DNA of 55,528 nt from Microaerobacter geothermalis (GTDB lineage Bacteria > Bacillota > Bacilli > DSM-22679), in the NCBI RefSeq assembly GCF_021608135.1, contig NZ_JAKIHL010000001.1, forward strand, positions 353,744 through 409,271, in the 5' to 3' direction. Below are positions 24,964 to 35,495 of the stretch, piece after piece. The stretch's first letter is position 1. Each line of letters starts with the position of its first letter. The translations under genes and the position numbers were made by a program. The notes beneath the pieces are model-generated. The model searched no databases. It worked only from the letters and a program-made list of their open reading frames with translations, and was not told where the DNA came from.

Positions 24964-25157
24964 AAGACTATCCTTTCTTTCTGAACGATTTTTGAAATCC
25001 TTCCCAATGAAGACTTTCTGTCGAGGATGAAGCAGAGGGTAGTCTCGCACCTTTGAGTTACCCAGATGTTCCCGATGCGCCAAGTCAGAAAGTCGAATGG
25101 ACATAAGATTCCTCTTTGCCGGATTTCCAGGGGAGTGAAGGAAGAAAGGATAGTCTT
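24964..25157. repeat. Long palindromic intergenic repeat, copy R3
   Basis: About 194 bp. Outer arms AAGACTATCCTTTCTTTC (24964-24981) with GAAAGGATAGTCTT (25144-25157); middle GACTTTCTG (25012-25020) with CAGAAAGTC (25086-25094). The centre holds GAGTTACCCAGATGTT, shared with R1, but the GAGGGCT part has diverged. It lies 17 bp after R2. Together they fill most of the 615-bp gap before queA. Confidence 0.75.
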
Positions 25158-25199
25158 AATATTCACATTTACAGATCTACTGAATAAAGGAGAAGTTTT

Positions 25200-26228
25200 A
25201 TGGAAATTGAACTCTTTGATTTTCAACTCCCAGAGGAACTGATTGCTCAGCATCCGGCATCTGAAAGAACCGGATCCAGGCTTTTAACCCTAGATAGAAA
25301 GACAGGCCGGCTGGAGCATCACAGGTTCCCTGAACTGCTTCAGTTCTTGAGATCGGGAGATGTGATGGTACTAAATAATACCCGAGTTATACCGGCTCGT
25401 TTATACGGAACAAAAATGGAGACTGGGGCCCACATTGAAGTTCTTTTGTTGAAGGATGTGGGGGATGAAAAGTGGGAAGTTCTGGTTCGCCCTGCAAAAA
25501 GGGTGAAAGTAGGAACAGTACTTCAATTTGGAAATGGAATTCTAACCGCACAATGTGTGGAGGAACTACCGGAGGGAGGAAGAATTCTTCGCTTTTCTTA
25601 TCAAGGTGTGTTTCTAGAGGTATTGGATCAGTTGGGAGAGATGCCCCTTCCTCCTTATATTAAAGAAAAACTATCTGACAAAGAAAGATATCAGACCGTT
25701 TATGCCCGGCATCCCGGTTCCGCTGCTGCTCCCACTGCAGGTTTGCATTTTACTGCGGAACTTCTTGAAGAGATTAAGAAGGTAGGAGTGCAAATAGTCT
25801 ATATTACTCTCCACGTAGGTCTTGGCACATTCCGCCCAGTGTCGGTGAAAAAGGTGGAAGAGCACCAAATGCATGCAGAGTATTTTGAGTTAGAACAAGA
25901 AGCATCCCGGATTATTCAGGAAGGGAAAAAGAACGGCGGAAGAATCATTGCTGTCGGGACTACCACAACAAGAACCCTTGAATCAGTTGCTGGGCTGCAT
26001 AATGGAACCATTGTCCCCTGTAAAGGTTGGACAGACATTTTTATTTATCCCGGATATACATTTAAAATAGTAGACGCCATCCTTACCAATTTTCATTTGC
26101 CAAAATCTACGTTGGTGATGCTGGTAAGTGCTTTTGCCGGTCGGGAGAAAATCATGGCTGCTTATCAGGAAGCGGTTAAAGAAAAATACCGCTTTTTCAG
26201 TTTTGGCGATGCCATGTTTATCTATTGA
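25200..26228 (+). CDS. queA: S-adenosylmethionine:tRNA ribosyltransferase-isomerase
   Basis: Adds the ribosyl moiety of SAM to preQ1 in tRNA to form epoxyqueuosine. The 342-residue protein starts [19 protein letters not shown] and has [24 protein letters not shown] and [17 protein letters not shown], all QueA signatures. AAAGGAG precedes the ATG. It is followed after 42 bp by tgt, the enzyme acting before it in the pathway. Confidence 0.98.
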   Translation: MEIELFDFQLPEELIAQHPASERTGSRLLTLDRKTGRLEHHRFPELLQFLRSGDVMVLNNTRVIPARLYGTKMETGAHIEVLLLKDVGDEKWEVLVRPAKRVKVGTVLQFGNGILTAQCVEELPEGGRILRFSYQGVFLEVLDQLGEMPLPPYIKEKLSDKERYQTVYARHPGSAAAPTAGLHFTAELLEEIKKVGVQIVYITLHVGLGTFRPVSVKKVEEHQMHAEYFELEQEASRIIQEGKKNGGRIIAVGTTTTRTLESVAGLHNGTIVPCKGWTDIFIYPGYTFKIVDAILTNFHLPKSTLVMLVSAFAGREKIMAAYQEAVKEKYRFFSFGDAMFIY

Positions 26229-26255
26229 ATGACAAATGATACCTGAATCTTGTAA

Positions 26256-27401
<1,146 letters not shown>

Positions 27402-27414
27402 AGGAGGGAAGAAC

Positions 27415-27714
27415 ATGCTAGAACTGGCGCAAGCAGATGCTGCACAAGGAAACTTTTTAACTTCTATATTGCCACTTATCCTGATATTTGCGATTTTTTA
27501 TTTCTTTTTAATCCGTCCCCAACAAAAAAAGCAAAAACAGCGCAATGCCATGTTAAATGCATTGAAAAAAGGGGATAAGGTGGTAACCATTGGAGGACTC
27601 CATGGAACCATCGTAGAACTTACCGATGATAAAGTAACACTACGTGTGGCTGACAACGTCAAATTGCAGTTTGAACGTCAAGCCGTAAATAGCGTGGTTC
27701 AATCGGAAGAATAA
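27415..27714 (+). CDS. yajC: Preprotein translocase accessory protein YajC
   Basis: Small membrane partner of SecDF at the Sec translocon. The 99-residue protein has one membrane helix (about 17-36) followed by RPQQKKQKQR and GDKVVTIGGLHG. ATG 27415 follows AAAGGAGGG; a longer in-frame start within the tgt 3' end is rejected. Confidence 0.96.
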   Translation: MLELAQADAAQGNFLTSILPLILIFAIFYFFLIRPQQKKQKQRNAMLNALKKGDKVVTIGGLHGTIVELTDDKVTLRVADNVKLQFERQAVNSVVQSEE

Positions 27715-27757
27715 TTTCTGGACAAATGCACTGCCAGTATAAGCAATGCGAATACAT

Positions 27758-27786
27758 AAAGGACTCCAACATTGCGGAGTCCTTTT
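27758..27786 (+). terminator. Terminator after yajC
   Basis: AAAGGACTCC (27758-27767) pairs with GGAGTCCTTT (27776-27785) with an 8-nt loop and T-run. Confidence 0.85.
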
Positions 27787-27845
27787 CCCTTTAGTTGATA
27801 TCATTTCCTGCTTATTTTCGATCTACTTCTGAGATGCTTGCACTT

Positions 27846-28211
27846 TTATTTTTTCATGTTTACGCCTAGAATTCCACCGATGGCACCCAATACAAAGGAA
27901 ACAAGGATATAGGCGAGAAAAATCCAGGAAATTATAGCATCAAATGCTAAGAATCCGATAAGAAGGATGACAATACCGTACATAAGCCCAGTTAAGCCTC
28001 CGGAGTACCAACCCCTCTGTTGCGATCTTTTGCCTGCAATAAAACCACCAATAAGAAGAGCAAGCGTATTAATACCATAGGTAAAATAAGGAATGCTTGC
28101 TTCCCTGACACTGGTTAATTTTAATATCAAAGCGGTTAACAGGGAACCAATAATTACAATGAGAAGAGTATAAAATAAACCTGAAAGGGTTGGGGAAAAA
28201 GAAGATTTCAT
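27846..28211 (-). CDS. yrzE: TIGR04086 family membrane protein (YrzE-like)
   Basis: A 121-residue membrane protein with four hydrophobic helices (GLFYTLLIVIIGSLLTALIL at the N-terminus) and GGFIAGKR in the middle, the pattern of the TIGR04086/YrzE group. Function unknown. The ATG (complement of 28209-28211) has AGGAGG 8 nt upstream. Located between yajC and spoVB as in Bacillus, but here on the minus strand and separated by three transporter-like genes. Confidence 0.8.
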   Translation of the reverse strand: MKSSFSPTLSGLFYTLLIVIIGSLLTALILKLTSVREASIPYFTYGINTLALLIGGFIAGKRSQQRGWYSGGLTGLMYGIVILLIGFLAFDAIISWIFLAYILVSFVLGAIGGILGVNMKK

Positions 28212-28280
28212 CGGCAAAACCTCCTGATTATCATTTGTACAACTGTATGCTTGTTTCGCAACAAATATGTATTTTCATAA

Positions 28281-28310
28281 TTGAAAGATTCTAGACGCAT
28301 CTTTTATAGT
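28281..28310 (+). promoter_or_regulatory. Candidate promoter for the ArsB/NhaD-type transporter
   Basis: TTGAAA (28281-28286), 18 bp spacer, TATAGT (28305-28310). A second -10-like TATAAT at 28315 has no good -35. Confidence 0.45.
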
Positions 28311-28354
28311 CTTGTATAATGGGGTGGAGTTAATTTTTAGAGGGGGATGAATAG

Positions 28355-29695
28355 GTGGAACAAACTGTAACAGAAATTTCATCATTACAAGTTTATATTG
28401 CAATAGGAATTTTTCTAGCAACCTATGCCTTCATTATTACGGAGAAAATCAATAGGGCCGTTGTTGCTCTTCTCGGTGCCGTTATTATGGTGGCACTAGG
28501 TATTGTTGAGCTAGAGGCAGCCTTTGTGGAGTATATCGAATGGGGAACCATCACCCTGCTAATCGGTATGATGATCCTTGTTGGGATTACCAACAAAACC
28601 GGTGTTTTCCAATATATGGCGATCAAATCAGCCAAATTGGCTAAGGGAGATCCGATCCGGATTTTGATTGCTCTTTCTATCTTGACAGCGGTGGCTTCAG
28701 CCTTTTTGGATAACGTCACAACGGTATTATTGATTGTCCCTGTAACCTTTTCCATCACCAGAATGCTTGGCGTAAATCCCATACCTTTTTTGATTTCAGA
28801 GGTATTGGCTTCCAACATTGGGGGAACTGCTACGCTGATTGGGGATCCGCCCAATATTATGATTGGTGCGGCCAAGGGAAATGAACACCTGACCTTTAAC
28901 GCCTTTTTATACAATTTAACTCCGGTTGTGGTTGTGATTCTCGCAGTAACCTTGTGGATGCTGTATTTGATTTATCGCAAACAAATGAAGGTTTCCGATG
29001 AAAAGAAAGCAGAAATCATGGCTCTTAATGAAAGGGATTACATCAAAGATCCTGCGTTGATGAAAAAATCTGTTTCGGTCCTCGGGTTAACCATCCTTGG
29101 TTTTATTCTTCACTCAGCGGTAAATATGGAACCGGCAACCGTTGCCATGGCTGGTGCTACCTTGTTGATGCTGATCGGGGTAAAAGAGCATGATTTGGAG
29201 GAAGTATTCCATTCCGTTGAATGGGTAACCATCTTCTTCTTTGCCGGATTATTTACATTAATCGGCGGTCTGGAGCACGTGGGAGTGATTAAGGCATTGG
29301 CCATGCAGGCCCTGGAAATCACCGGAGATAATATTCCGTTTGCTGCTTTGCTTATCCTTTGGGTTTCCGGTATTGCATCAGCTACGATTGACAATATCCC
29401 TTTTGTGGCAACCATGATTCCATTGATACAGGATATGGGACTTGGCATGGGGCTTCCTCTGGATTCACCGATATTAGCCGTATTATGGTGGTCCTTGGCA
29501 TTGGGCGCAGACATTGGAGGAAACGGAACCTTGATTGGAGCTTCTGCAAACGTGATAGTAGCAGGGATGGCCATGCGGGAAGGAAAGAATATATCCTATC
29601 TGGCATTCTTAAAGATAGGGGCCCCTTTAACATTGGTTGCATTAATCATATCCACAGTGTACATCTATTTCCGTTATCTGATTCCATTGATGTAG
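28355..29695 (+). CDS. ArsB/NhaD (ion transporter superfamily) permease
   Basis: Polytopic membrane transporter of 446 residues with about eleven hydrophobic helices in two halves. Both halves carry the family's re-entrant signatures: FLDNVTTVLLIVP and NIGGTATLIGDPPNIMIG in the first, IDNIPFVATMIPL and DIGGNGTLIGASANVIVAG in the second. Members move Na+/H+, arsenite or dicarboxylates; the substrate cannot be decided from sequence. No arsR, arsC or other arsenic gene is near, so arsenite is not favoured. The GTG start has GAGGGGGATG upstream. Followed by its own terminator. Confidence 0.88.
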   Translation: MEQTVTEISSLQVYIAIGIFLATYAFIITEKINRAVVALLGAVIMVALGIVELEAAFVEYIEWGTITLLIGMMILVGITNKTGVFQYMAIKSAKLAKGDPIRILIALSILTAVASAFLDNVTTVLLIVPVTFSITRMLGVNPIPFLISEVLASNIGGTATLIGDPPNIMIGAAKGNEHLTFNAFLYNLTPVVVVILAVTLWMLYLIYRKQMKVSDEKKAEIMALNERDYIKDPALMKKSVSVLGLTILGFILHSAVNMEPATVAMAGATLLMLIGVKEHDLEEVFHSVEWVTIFFFAGLFTLIGGLEHVGVIKALAMQALEITGDNIPFAALLILWVSGIASATIDNIPFVATMIPLIQDMGLGMGLPLDSPILAVLWWSLALGADIGGNGTLIGASANVIVAGMAMREGKNISYLAFLKIGAPLTLVALIISTVYIYFRYLIPLM

Positions 29696-29730
29696 TTTAG
29701 CGCCACTTAACTATTGATGAGCCATCGGGC

Positions 29731-29759
29731 AAAGGGCAGAGGGGATATCTGTCCTTTTT
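29731..29759 (+). terminator. Terminator after the ArsB/NhaD-type gene
   Basis: AAAGGGCAGA (29731-29740) pairs with TCTGTCCTTT (29748-29757) with one G-T pair, then T-run. Confidence 0.7.
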
Positions 29760-29805
29760 ATGCTTTACCCATATGGACGGAATATTTATATAAGGGGGGA
29801 TATGA

Positions 29806-30777
29806 ATGATCAAGACCTATTTTTATAACCATTCAGAGAAGAAAATGTATCATGATGTGAATCTGGATAAAAAAGACGAATTTTTAAAATCCCCTGAGGA
29901 TTTGCTCTGGATTGATCTATATGATATTGGAAATGACGAATTACACTACATTGCAAAAATCTTTGATTTCCACCCCCTAGCCATTGAAGATACCTTGCAT
30001 GTCAGTCCCAGGGCGAAAGTGGACAAATATGATGATTATTATTTTTTCGTGTTTCATGCCCTGAGATATAATGAGGAGAGCGATACAGAAATTACCACCC
30101 TCGAATTAAATGTATTTTTTGGACCTAACTATATTGTAACTATTCACAAAAGTCCGATGGCCACCATTGGAAGAATTGCTGCTACATGCCTTAGAAGCAT
30201 GGAATTAATGAACAGAGGACCCGATTATCTGTTGTATTGCATCGTGGATGGGATAACAGATGAAACTTTTCCGATTCTGGACCGTCTTAGTGTTCGTATC
30301 GATGAGTTGGAGGATGAAATTTACGAGCACCAGGTTGAAGAAATTGCCGAAGAGTTCTTGGCCCTAAAAAGAACCATTATTTTGATCCGCCGGGTCATTT
30401 TGCCCCAGAGAAGGATATTTGCCAATGTAAATGGACGTTGGTCCTTTGAGATCTCTGAAGATAACATTCCATTTTATATCGATTTGACAGACCATTTGGA
30501 ACGAATTGTCGACTCAACTGAAACCTTCAGGGATTTAGTCAATGGGGCATTAGATACGTATTACTCTATCTCTGTTGCAAAAACAACGGAAGTGATGCGT
30601 GTCTTAACCATTATCTCCACCATTATGATGCCTTTGACCTTTATTACCGGCATTTTTGGGATGAATGTGGTAATACCGAATCAGGATCAACCCTTTATGA
30701 TTTATTTTATTCTTTTAGGAATGCTGTTGTTGTCTGCCTTGATGTTGTACACCTTTAAAAAACGAAAATGGCTTTAA
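29806..30777 (+). CDS. corA: CorA family magnesium/cobalt channel
   Basis: Pentameric Mg2+ (or Co2+/Ni2+) channel. The 323-residue protein has a large cytoplasmic N-terminal domain, the stalk helix and two C-terminal membrane helices. GMN at 285-287 is the selectivity motif, in the context FITGIFGMNVVIPNQD. AGGGGGGATATGA precedes the ATG. Metal preference cannot be fixed from sequence; CorA normally serves bulk Mg2+. Confidence 0.94.
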   Translation: MIKTYFYNHSEKKMYHDVNLDKKDEFLKSPEDLLWIDLYDIGNDELHYIAKIFDFHPLAIEDTLHVSPRAKVDKYDDYYFFVFHALRYNEESDTEITTLELNVFFGPNYIVTIHKSPMATIGRIAATCLRSMELMNRGPDYLLYCIVDGITDETFPILDRLSVRIDELEDEIYEHQVEEIAEEFLALKRTIILIRRVILPQRRIFANVNGRWSFEISEDNIPFYIDLTDHLERIVDSTETFRDLVNGALDTYYSISVAKTTEVMRVLTIISTIMMPLTFITGIFGMNVVIPNQDQPFMIYFILLGMLLLSALMLYTFKKRKWL

Positions 30778-30865
30778 CTTCCGCTTCTGACAGTCATTTA
30801 ACCGGATATCGCTATCCCCAAATGGTGACAATATGGATGAAATCCGAATGTGGAGGGTTACATCC

Positions 30866-31549
30866 ATGGAGCTGCTCACCATTTTTTTGCGAACGGTCTT
30901 CGTTTATTTTTTTATTTTATTTATCCTAAGATTAATGGGGAAAAGAGAAATTGGGAAATTATCTATTTTTGACTTGGTGGTTTCCATTATGATTGCCGAG
31001 GCTGCCGTCATCTTGATTGAGGACCATAAAAAGCCCCTTGTCCATGGGGTTGTACCTATTGTACTTCTTGGCGGAATTCAAATCATAATGGCTTATATTT
31101 CTTTAAAAAATGAAAAAATACGTTCAATAGTGGATGGAAAACCGGCGGTTCTTATAGAAAAAGGGAAGATTAATGATTCTGAAATGAAGAAGCTTAGATA
31201 CAATATGGATGACTTAATGGCCCAATTAAGGGAAAAGGATGTAGCCAATGTGGCAGATGTGGAATTTGCCATTTTGGAAACATCAGGAAAACTGAGTGTA
31301 TTTACTAAAAATGATTTTAAAGGGACTCCTATTCCAAAACGTCCCAGGTCACCTGGGTTGCCCATGCCTATTATTATGGATGGGAAAGTGAACGATCAGA
31401 ACTTGGAAAAGCTGGGGGTCACCCGTTTCTGGCTAAAAAATCAACTAGAAATATTTGGGATTCGTGATTTTAAGGAAGTAGCCTTTGCGACCATTGATCA
31501 TCGGGGTGAAATTTACTTGGACAAGAAAGATAAAAAGGATAAGAATTGA
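30866..31549 (+). CDS. DUF421 (YetF-like) membrane protein
   Basis: A 227-residue protein with three N-terminal membrane helices including RLMGKREIGKLSIFDLVV, the family hallmark, then a cytoplasmic double beta domain with DGKPAVLIEKG and NMDDLMAQLREK. YetF/YrbG proteins are linked to spore germination or membrane roles, but no firm function is known. ATG 30866 has GGAGGG (30852-30857) in front; an in-frame ATG at 30833 is rejected. Confidence 0.88.
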   Translation: MELLTIFLRTVFVYFFILFILRLMGKREIGKLSIFDLVVSIMIAEAAVILIEDHKKPLVHGVVPIVLLGGIQIIMAYISLKNEKIRSIVDGKPAVLIEKGKINDSEMKKLRYNMDDLMAQLREKDVANVADVEFAILETSGKLSVFTKNDFKGTPIPKRPRSPGLPMPIIMDGKVNDQNLEKLGVTRFWLKNQLEIFGIRDFKEVAFATIDHRGEIYLDKKDKKDKN

Positions 31550-31570
31550 CGAAAAGGGGCTTGGCTTAGT

Positions 31571-33151
31571 CTATCTTTTTGGAAAAAATGGAGCCAATTG
31601 TTCACCAATCCATGGAATCCTGACCACATCTTGACGCCCTAATACCTTCATGGAAACTAACAAAAGAATGTACACAAGTATACTGACAAAAACAGCAGCC
31701 AATAAAGATAAGAAAAGTCCCCAGTCATCCAGCCAATTGGTCATGAAGTAGGATCCGCTGTACCCCATAATGATCATTGCAATTCCTACTTTGACAAAAG
31801 TTCTTGCTTCGATCGTAAACCCAATTAGTTTAACCAAACTAAAGAAGTGAAATAAAGTGACCAAAACAATTCCCACATTGATGGCCATAGCTACTCCATC
31901 TATACCAAAAACAGGCTGAGAGGCTAGCAGGAATATGGCGATTGTTTTTATAGCTGCTCCAATAATCGTATTTCTCATGGCTTCTTTTGCTCGGTCTAAT
32001 CCCTGAAGGGTAGCAGCCAGTGGGGCTTGAAAATAGAGAAACAGGGAAAATGGAGCCAACACCTGCAGCAAATGACCTACTTGGGGCTGGTCATATAAAA
32101 TGGTGCTTACAGGAACGGCGAAAACATACATGGTAACGGCAAATGGAGCACACATCACTAGCGTAAGGCGTAAGGATTGGGATAATCTCCGTTGAATCAA
32201 TCCGTATTTTTTTTGGGCAGCCGCTTCGGATATGGCAGGAACCAGGGATACCGAAAGGGAATATGTTAAAAATGTTGGAATAAAGACAAGGGGGATGGCC
32301 ATCCCGGAAAGTTCCCCATACAAAGAAGTTGCTGTTGCCACAGAGAATCCGGCATAGGCTAAGCTTTGGGCAACAACAACGGGTTCAATGACATAAAAAA
32401 CGTTTCCCGCCAAACGGCTTGTCGTTACCGGAATGGCAATTCTTCCGATTTCCAGCAATTGAATTCTGTTTCGCTTTACTTTTTGGAAAAGGCTTCCGGT
32501 ATAGGGAATCAGGTTTCTTTTTTTTGCCCGGCGAAATTGGTAAATCAGGACCAGCATTCCAAAAAATTCGCCAACTACAACCCCAAGCATGGCAGCGGTA
32601 GCAGCATACTCAATTCCAAAAGGGCGCATATATAAAGCAAAAAAAATAACAGTCAAAATTCTGACGATGGTTTCAATCAGAGAAGATAAAGCAGAAGGAG
32701 TCATATTTTGTCTCCCTTGAAAATATCCCCTTAATACCGAAGAAATGGCGATAATCGGAATGATGGGGGTAATGGCCAGTAACGGGTAATAAGCCCGTTG
32801 ATCCGTCAATAAATATTTTGATATAAACGGGGCAAAAGCAAACATAAGAATCGTAAATAGGATACTTAACCCAATCACGATAAAAATCGATATGCGAAGA
32901 ACTGATTTTATTTTATTATAGTCCTTTTTTGCTTCTGCTTCGGCAACCAACTTGGAGATGGCCACCGGCAATCCAAAGGTGGTTAGGGTAATCACCAGTA
33001 ATAAAACCGGGAAGGCCATACGAAACAAACCAACCCCTTCTGCTCCAATAATACGGGGAAGAACAATATTGGGTATAAACCCTAATATTTTGGTCATAAA
33101 CCCTGCTGCGATCAGGATAACGGTCCCTCGAAAGAATGAATGTCTTGCCAC
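31571..33151 (-). CDS. spoVB: Stage V sporulation protein B (MOP-superfamily flippase)
   Basis: Polytopic flippase needed for spore cortex synthesis in Bacillus, thought to flip lipid-linked peptidoglycan precursors. The 526-residue protein has about 14 hydrophobic helices and opens with SFFRGTVILIAAGFMTKILGF. The GTG start (position 33151) is preceded by AAGGAAGG. Located between the yajC/yrzE and comN/secDF genes as in B. subtilis. YtgP-type MurJ paralogues are the alternative; the neighbourhood favours SpoVB. Confidence 0.88.
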   Translation of the reverse strand: MARHSFFRGTVILIAAGFMTKILGFIPNIVLPRIIGAEGVGLFRMAFPVLLLVITLTTFGLPVAISKLVAEAEAKKDYNKIKSVLRISIFIVIGLSILFTILMFAFAPFISKYLLTDQRAYYPLLAITPIIPIIAISSVLRGYFQGRQNMTPSALSSLIETIVRILTVIFFALYMRPFGIEYAATAAMLGVVVGEFFGMLVLIYQFRRAKKRNLIPYTGSLFQKVKRNRIQLLEIGRIAIPVTTSRLAGNVFYVIEPVVVAQSLAYAGFSVATATSLYGELSGMAIPLVFIPTFLTYSLSVSLVPAISEAAAQKKYGLIQRRLSQSLRLTLVMCAPFAVTMYVFAVPVSTILYDQPQVGHLLQVLAPFSLFLYFQAPLAATLQGLDRAKEAMRNTIIGAAIKTIAIFLLASQPVFGIDGVAMAINVGIVLVTLFHFFSLVKLIGFTIEARTFVKVGIAMIIMGYSGSYFMTNWLDDWGLFLSLLAAVFVSILVYILLLVSMKVLGRQDVVRIPWIGEQLAPFFPKR

Positions 33152-33325
33152 CTATGAACATCCTTCCTTTTAATAGATAGGCGAATGGTTTAATTTGATA
33201 ATTCTCACAAATCGACTACTTCGCCAATTTTACAAGCCCTACTTATCACTTCATACATCTAATATATATGCAAAGATACCTGAATTGCATGACCAGGTTT
33301 TTTGGACAAAGAGAGGAGAGGAATC

Positions 33326-33802
33326 ATGGATAGTGTTGTATCATTTTTTGGAAGGATTCCTGAGGAGCTGGTAGTTATTCTGATTAGCGCTCTGCCATTT
33401 ATTGAATTAAGGGGAGCTTTGCCAATCGGAATTGCCATGGGAATACCCTTTTGGAAAGTTTTGCTTCTTAGTATCATTGGGAATCTCCTTCCGGTATTTC
33501 CTTTACTTTTGTTGTTTCAACCGGTGAGCGATTGTTTAAGCAGGAGGTTTGCTTGGTATCGGAGGATGTATGATTGGTTGTACCAGAGAACGATGAAAAA
33601 AAGTAAAGATGTAGAAAAGTATGGAGCGATTGGTTTATCCATTTTTACCGCTGTTCCTCTTCCTACAACCGGTGCGTGGTCTGCATGTTTTGCCGCCAGT
33701 TTTTTTAACATTTCACTCCGTTATTCCTTTCCGGCCATTGCCATTGGTATAGTCATTGCCGGAGTGGTCGTCGGATTATTTAGTGAAGTCCTCATTCGCT
33801 GA
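33326..33802 (+). CDS. Small multidrug export family (PF06695-type) membrane protein
   Basis: A 158-residue protein with four or five hydrophobic segments and the family pattern LPFIELRGALPIGIAMG followed later by FTAVPLPTTGAWSA. The name is historical; transport has hardly been tested. ATG 33326 follows GAGAGGAGAGG and is preferred over an in-frame ATG/GTG-type start at 33302 that lies before this site. Confidence 0.82.
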   Translation: MDSVVSFFGRIPEELVVILISALPFIELRGALPIGIAMGIPFWKVLLLSIIGNLLPVFPLLLLFQPVSDCLSRRFAWYRRMYDWLYQRTMKKSKDVEKYGAIGLSIFTAVPLPTTGAWSACFAASFFNISLRYSFPAIAIGIVIAGVVVGLFSEVLIR

Positions 33803-33817
33803 AGGAGGATTTATTAT

Positions 33818-33865
33818 TTGAAAAAGCGAATCATAAAGTGGGTGGAAGGAATTAGAAGGCTTTAG
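33818..33865 (+). CDS. Possible 15-residue peptide (micro-ORF)
   Basis: TTG at 33818 opens a 15-codon frame, MKKRIIKWVEGIRRL, ending TAG. It has a perfect AAGGAGG (33802-33808) 9 nt upstream. The peptide is cationic and amphipathic. It lies between the small-multidrug gene and comN, 13 bp before the comN start. It could be a real membrane-active peptide, a leader that sets comN translation, or chance. Confidence 0.35.
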   Translation: MKKRIIKWVEGIRRL

Positions 33866-33881
33866 GCAAGGAGGGGTAATG

Positions 33882-34142
33882 ATGGAAAAAAGGGAACAAG
33901 AAAATTATGATCACCAATTGACCAAACAGATTGAAGATTTGTGTGAAAGTAAGGCTGAAGAATTTCAGTTCTTGGGATATGAGCGAATTACGGGAAAAGA
34001 TATTTGGAATTGTGTTTCTTCCAACTACAAAAACGGATATCCCCCGCTTCATGTTTTGGTTAACGATATTTTATCTTTAAAGGTGACAGCCTATATGAAT
34101 TGGATGACAATAAATGCATTTAAAGGGGTGAACTTAGATTAA
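33882..34142 (+). CDS. comN: ComN-like post-transcriptional regulator
   Basis: An 86-residue protein with the ComN/YrzD pattern: LCESKAEEFQFLGYERITGKDIWNCV and YPPLHVLVNDILSLKVTAYMNWMTINAF. In B. subtilis ComN controls localisation or stability of comE mRNA. ATG 33882 is favoured over the adjacent ATG 33879 by spacing to AAGGAGGGG (33868-33876). The place before secD matches Bacillus. Confidence 0.85.
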   Translation: MEKREQENYDHQLTKQIEDLCESKAEEFQFLGYERITGKDIWNCVSSNYKNGYPPLHVLVNDILSLKVTAYMNWMTINAFKGVNLD

Positions 34143-34262
34143 GTTCACTTTTTTATTCCCACTTCGACTTCTCACCTTCTATCCTTCATTTCTATGAAAA
34201 TTGACATCCCTGTCCCATCTTGCGATAATGGGAGTATTGGAAAAAAAGGAGGAAGCATACAG

Positions 34263-35495
34263 ATGGTTCGTTGGGGTAGAGTTACAGGATTTCTGCTCAT
34301 TGTTGTCTTAACCTTCACCACTATTGGTTTGACAACAGATAATGTTCTAGAGGATGTGATACTTGGACTCGATCTGAAGGGTGGTTTTGAAATTTTGTAT
34401 CAGGTTAACCCTTTGGAAGGAGAGACCATTACTCCTGAAACGATGAAAAACACGGTTTCCGCCCTTGAACGCAGGATCAGTGTGATCGGCGTAGCCGAAC
34501 CGGAGATTCAAATTGAGGGGAAAGATCGAATTCGTATCAAGCTGGCAGGAGTATTTGATCAGGATAAAGCAAGGAAACTTCTTGGATCCCCGGCCAAATT
34601 AACATTTCGAAATATGGACGGCGAAATCTTAATGACTGGAAAAGATTTGGTGGAAAATGGGGCAGGAATAGGATACGATCAATTGAACCAACCCCTTGTT
34701 ACATTAAAACTAAAGGACCCTGAAAAGTTTGCCAATATTACTAGGCAGTATTTAGAGAAGCCAATTGCCATTTATCTTGATGAAACGATGCTGACCGCCC
34801 CTATTGTTAAAGCGGTCATTACTGGTGGAGAAGCCACCATCGACGGTCAGCGTACCGTTGATGAGGCCAAAGAGCTGGCAGCTCTGTTAAACGCAGGTGC
34901 ATTGCCGGTTGATCTAAAGGAAATATACTCCAACAGTGTAGGCGCCAAATTAGGATCTTTCGCTTTAAAAAACACGGTGAAAGCCGGGATCATTGGTACA
35001 ATTTTGATTTTTTTATTTATGATCGTATATTATCGTTTGCCTGGGTTAGTTGCCACCATTACCTTATCAGCCTATATTTATCTTGTTTTACGCATTTTTA
35101 CGTGGATGGGAGCAACCCTGACCCTGCCGGGAATCGCGGCATTTATTTTGGGAATCGGAATGGCGGTGGATGCCAATATTATCACCTATGAGCGGATAAA
35201 GGATGAATTAAGAAGCGGAAAAACCATACTGTCGGCCCTTCGCGCCGGTTCAAGACGTTCTTTTGGGACGATTTTTGATGCTAACTTAACGACGATCTTG
35301 GCTGCGTTGGTTCTCTTTTACTTTGGCAGTAGTGCGATTCAAGGCTTTGCAATCACTTTGATTACCAGCATTTTGGTCAGTTTCTTTACGGCGGTGTTTG
35401 GTTCCCGTATTCTTTTGAATCTGCTAGTTAGGGGAAATGTGGGAACAAAACCCTGGTATTATGGGGTAAAGGAGAGTGAAATTAGTGAACTTTAG
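34263..35495 (+). CDS. secD: Protein translocase subunit SecD
   Basis: Uses proton motive force to pull secreted proteins out of the translocon. The 410-residue protein has one N-terminal helix, the extracellular P1 domain with GLDLKGGFEILYQV, and five C-terminal helices with the conserved VDANIITYERIKDELR. ATG 34263 is preferred because GGAGG lies about 10 bp upstream; the frame extends to 34194 without a ribosome binding site. secD and secF are separate genes here, whereas B. subtilis has a fused secDF. Confidence 0.96.
   Translation: MVRWGRVTGFLLIVVLTFTTIGLTTDNVLEDVILGLDLKGGFEILYQVNPLEGETITPETMKNTVSALERRISVIGVAEPEIQIEGKDRIRIKLAGVFDQDKARKLLGSPAKLTFRNMDGEILMTGKDLVENGAGIGYDQLNQPLVTLKLKDPEKFANITRQYLEKPIAIYLDETMLTAPIVKAVITGGEATIDGQRTVDEAKELAALLNAGALPVDLKEIYSNSVGAKLGSFALKNTVKAGIIGTILIFLFMIVYYRLPGLVATITLSAYIYLVLRIFTWMGATLTLPGIAAFILGIGMAVDANIITYERIKDELRSGKTILSALRAGSRRSFGTIFDANLTTILAALVLFYFGSSAIQGFAITLITSILVSFFTAVFGSRILLNLLVRGNVGTKPWYYGVKESEISEL

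Noticed and set aside
24725-25253. Open frames of 77 codons (plus) and 118 codons (minus) in the gap before queA
   Set aside because: They lie across the palindromic elements R2 and R3, lack ribosome binding sites and show no recognisable protein features.
29110-29574. Long minus-strand open frame over the ArsB/NhaD-type gene
   Set aside because: It is the antisense of a well-supported transporter gene, a frame kept open by codon use.
33278-33303. ACCTG/CAGGT hairpin with T-run before the small-multidrug gene
   Set aside because: The stem is only five pairs, and no plus-strand gene ends before it.
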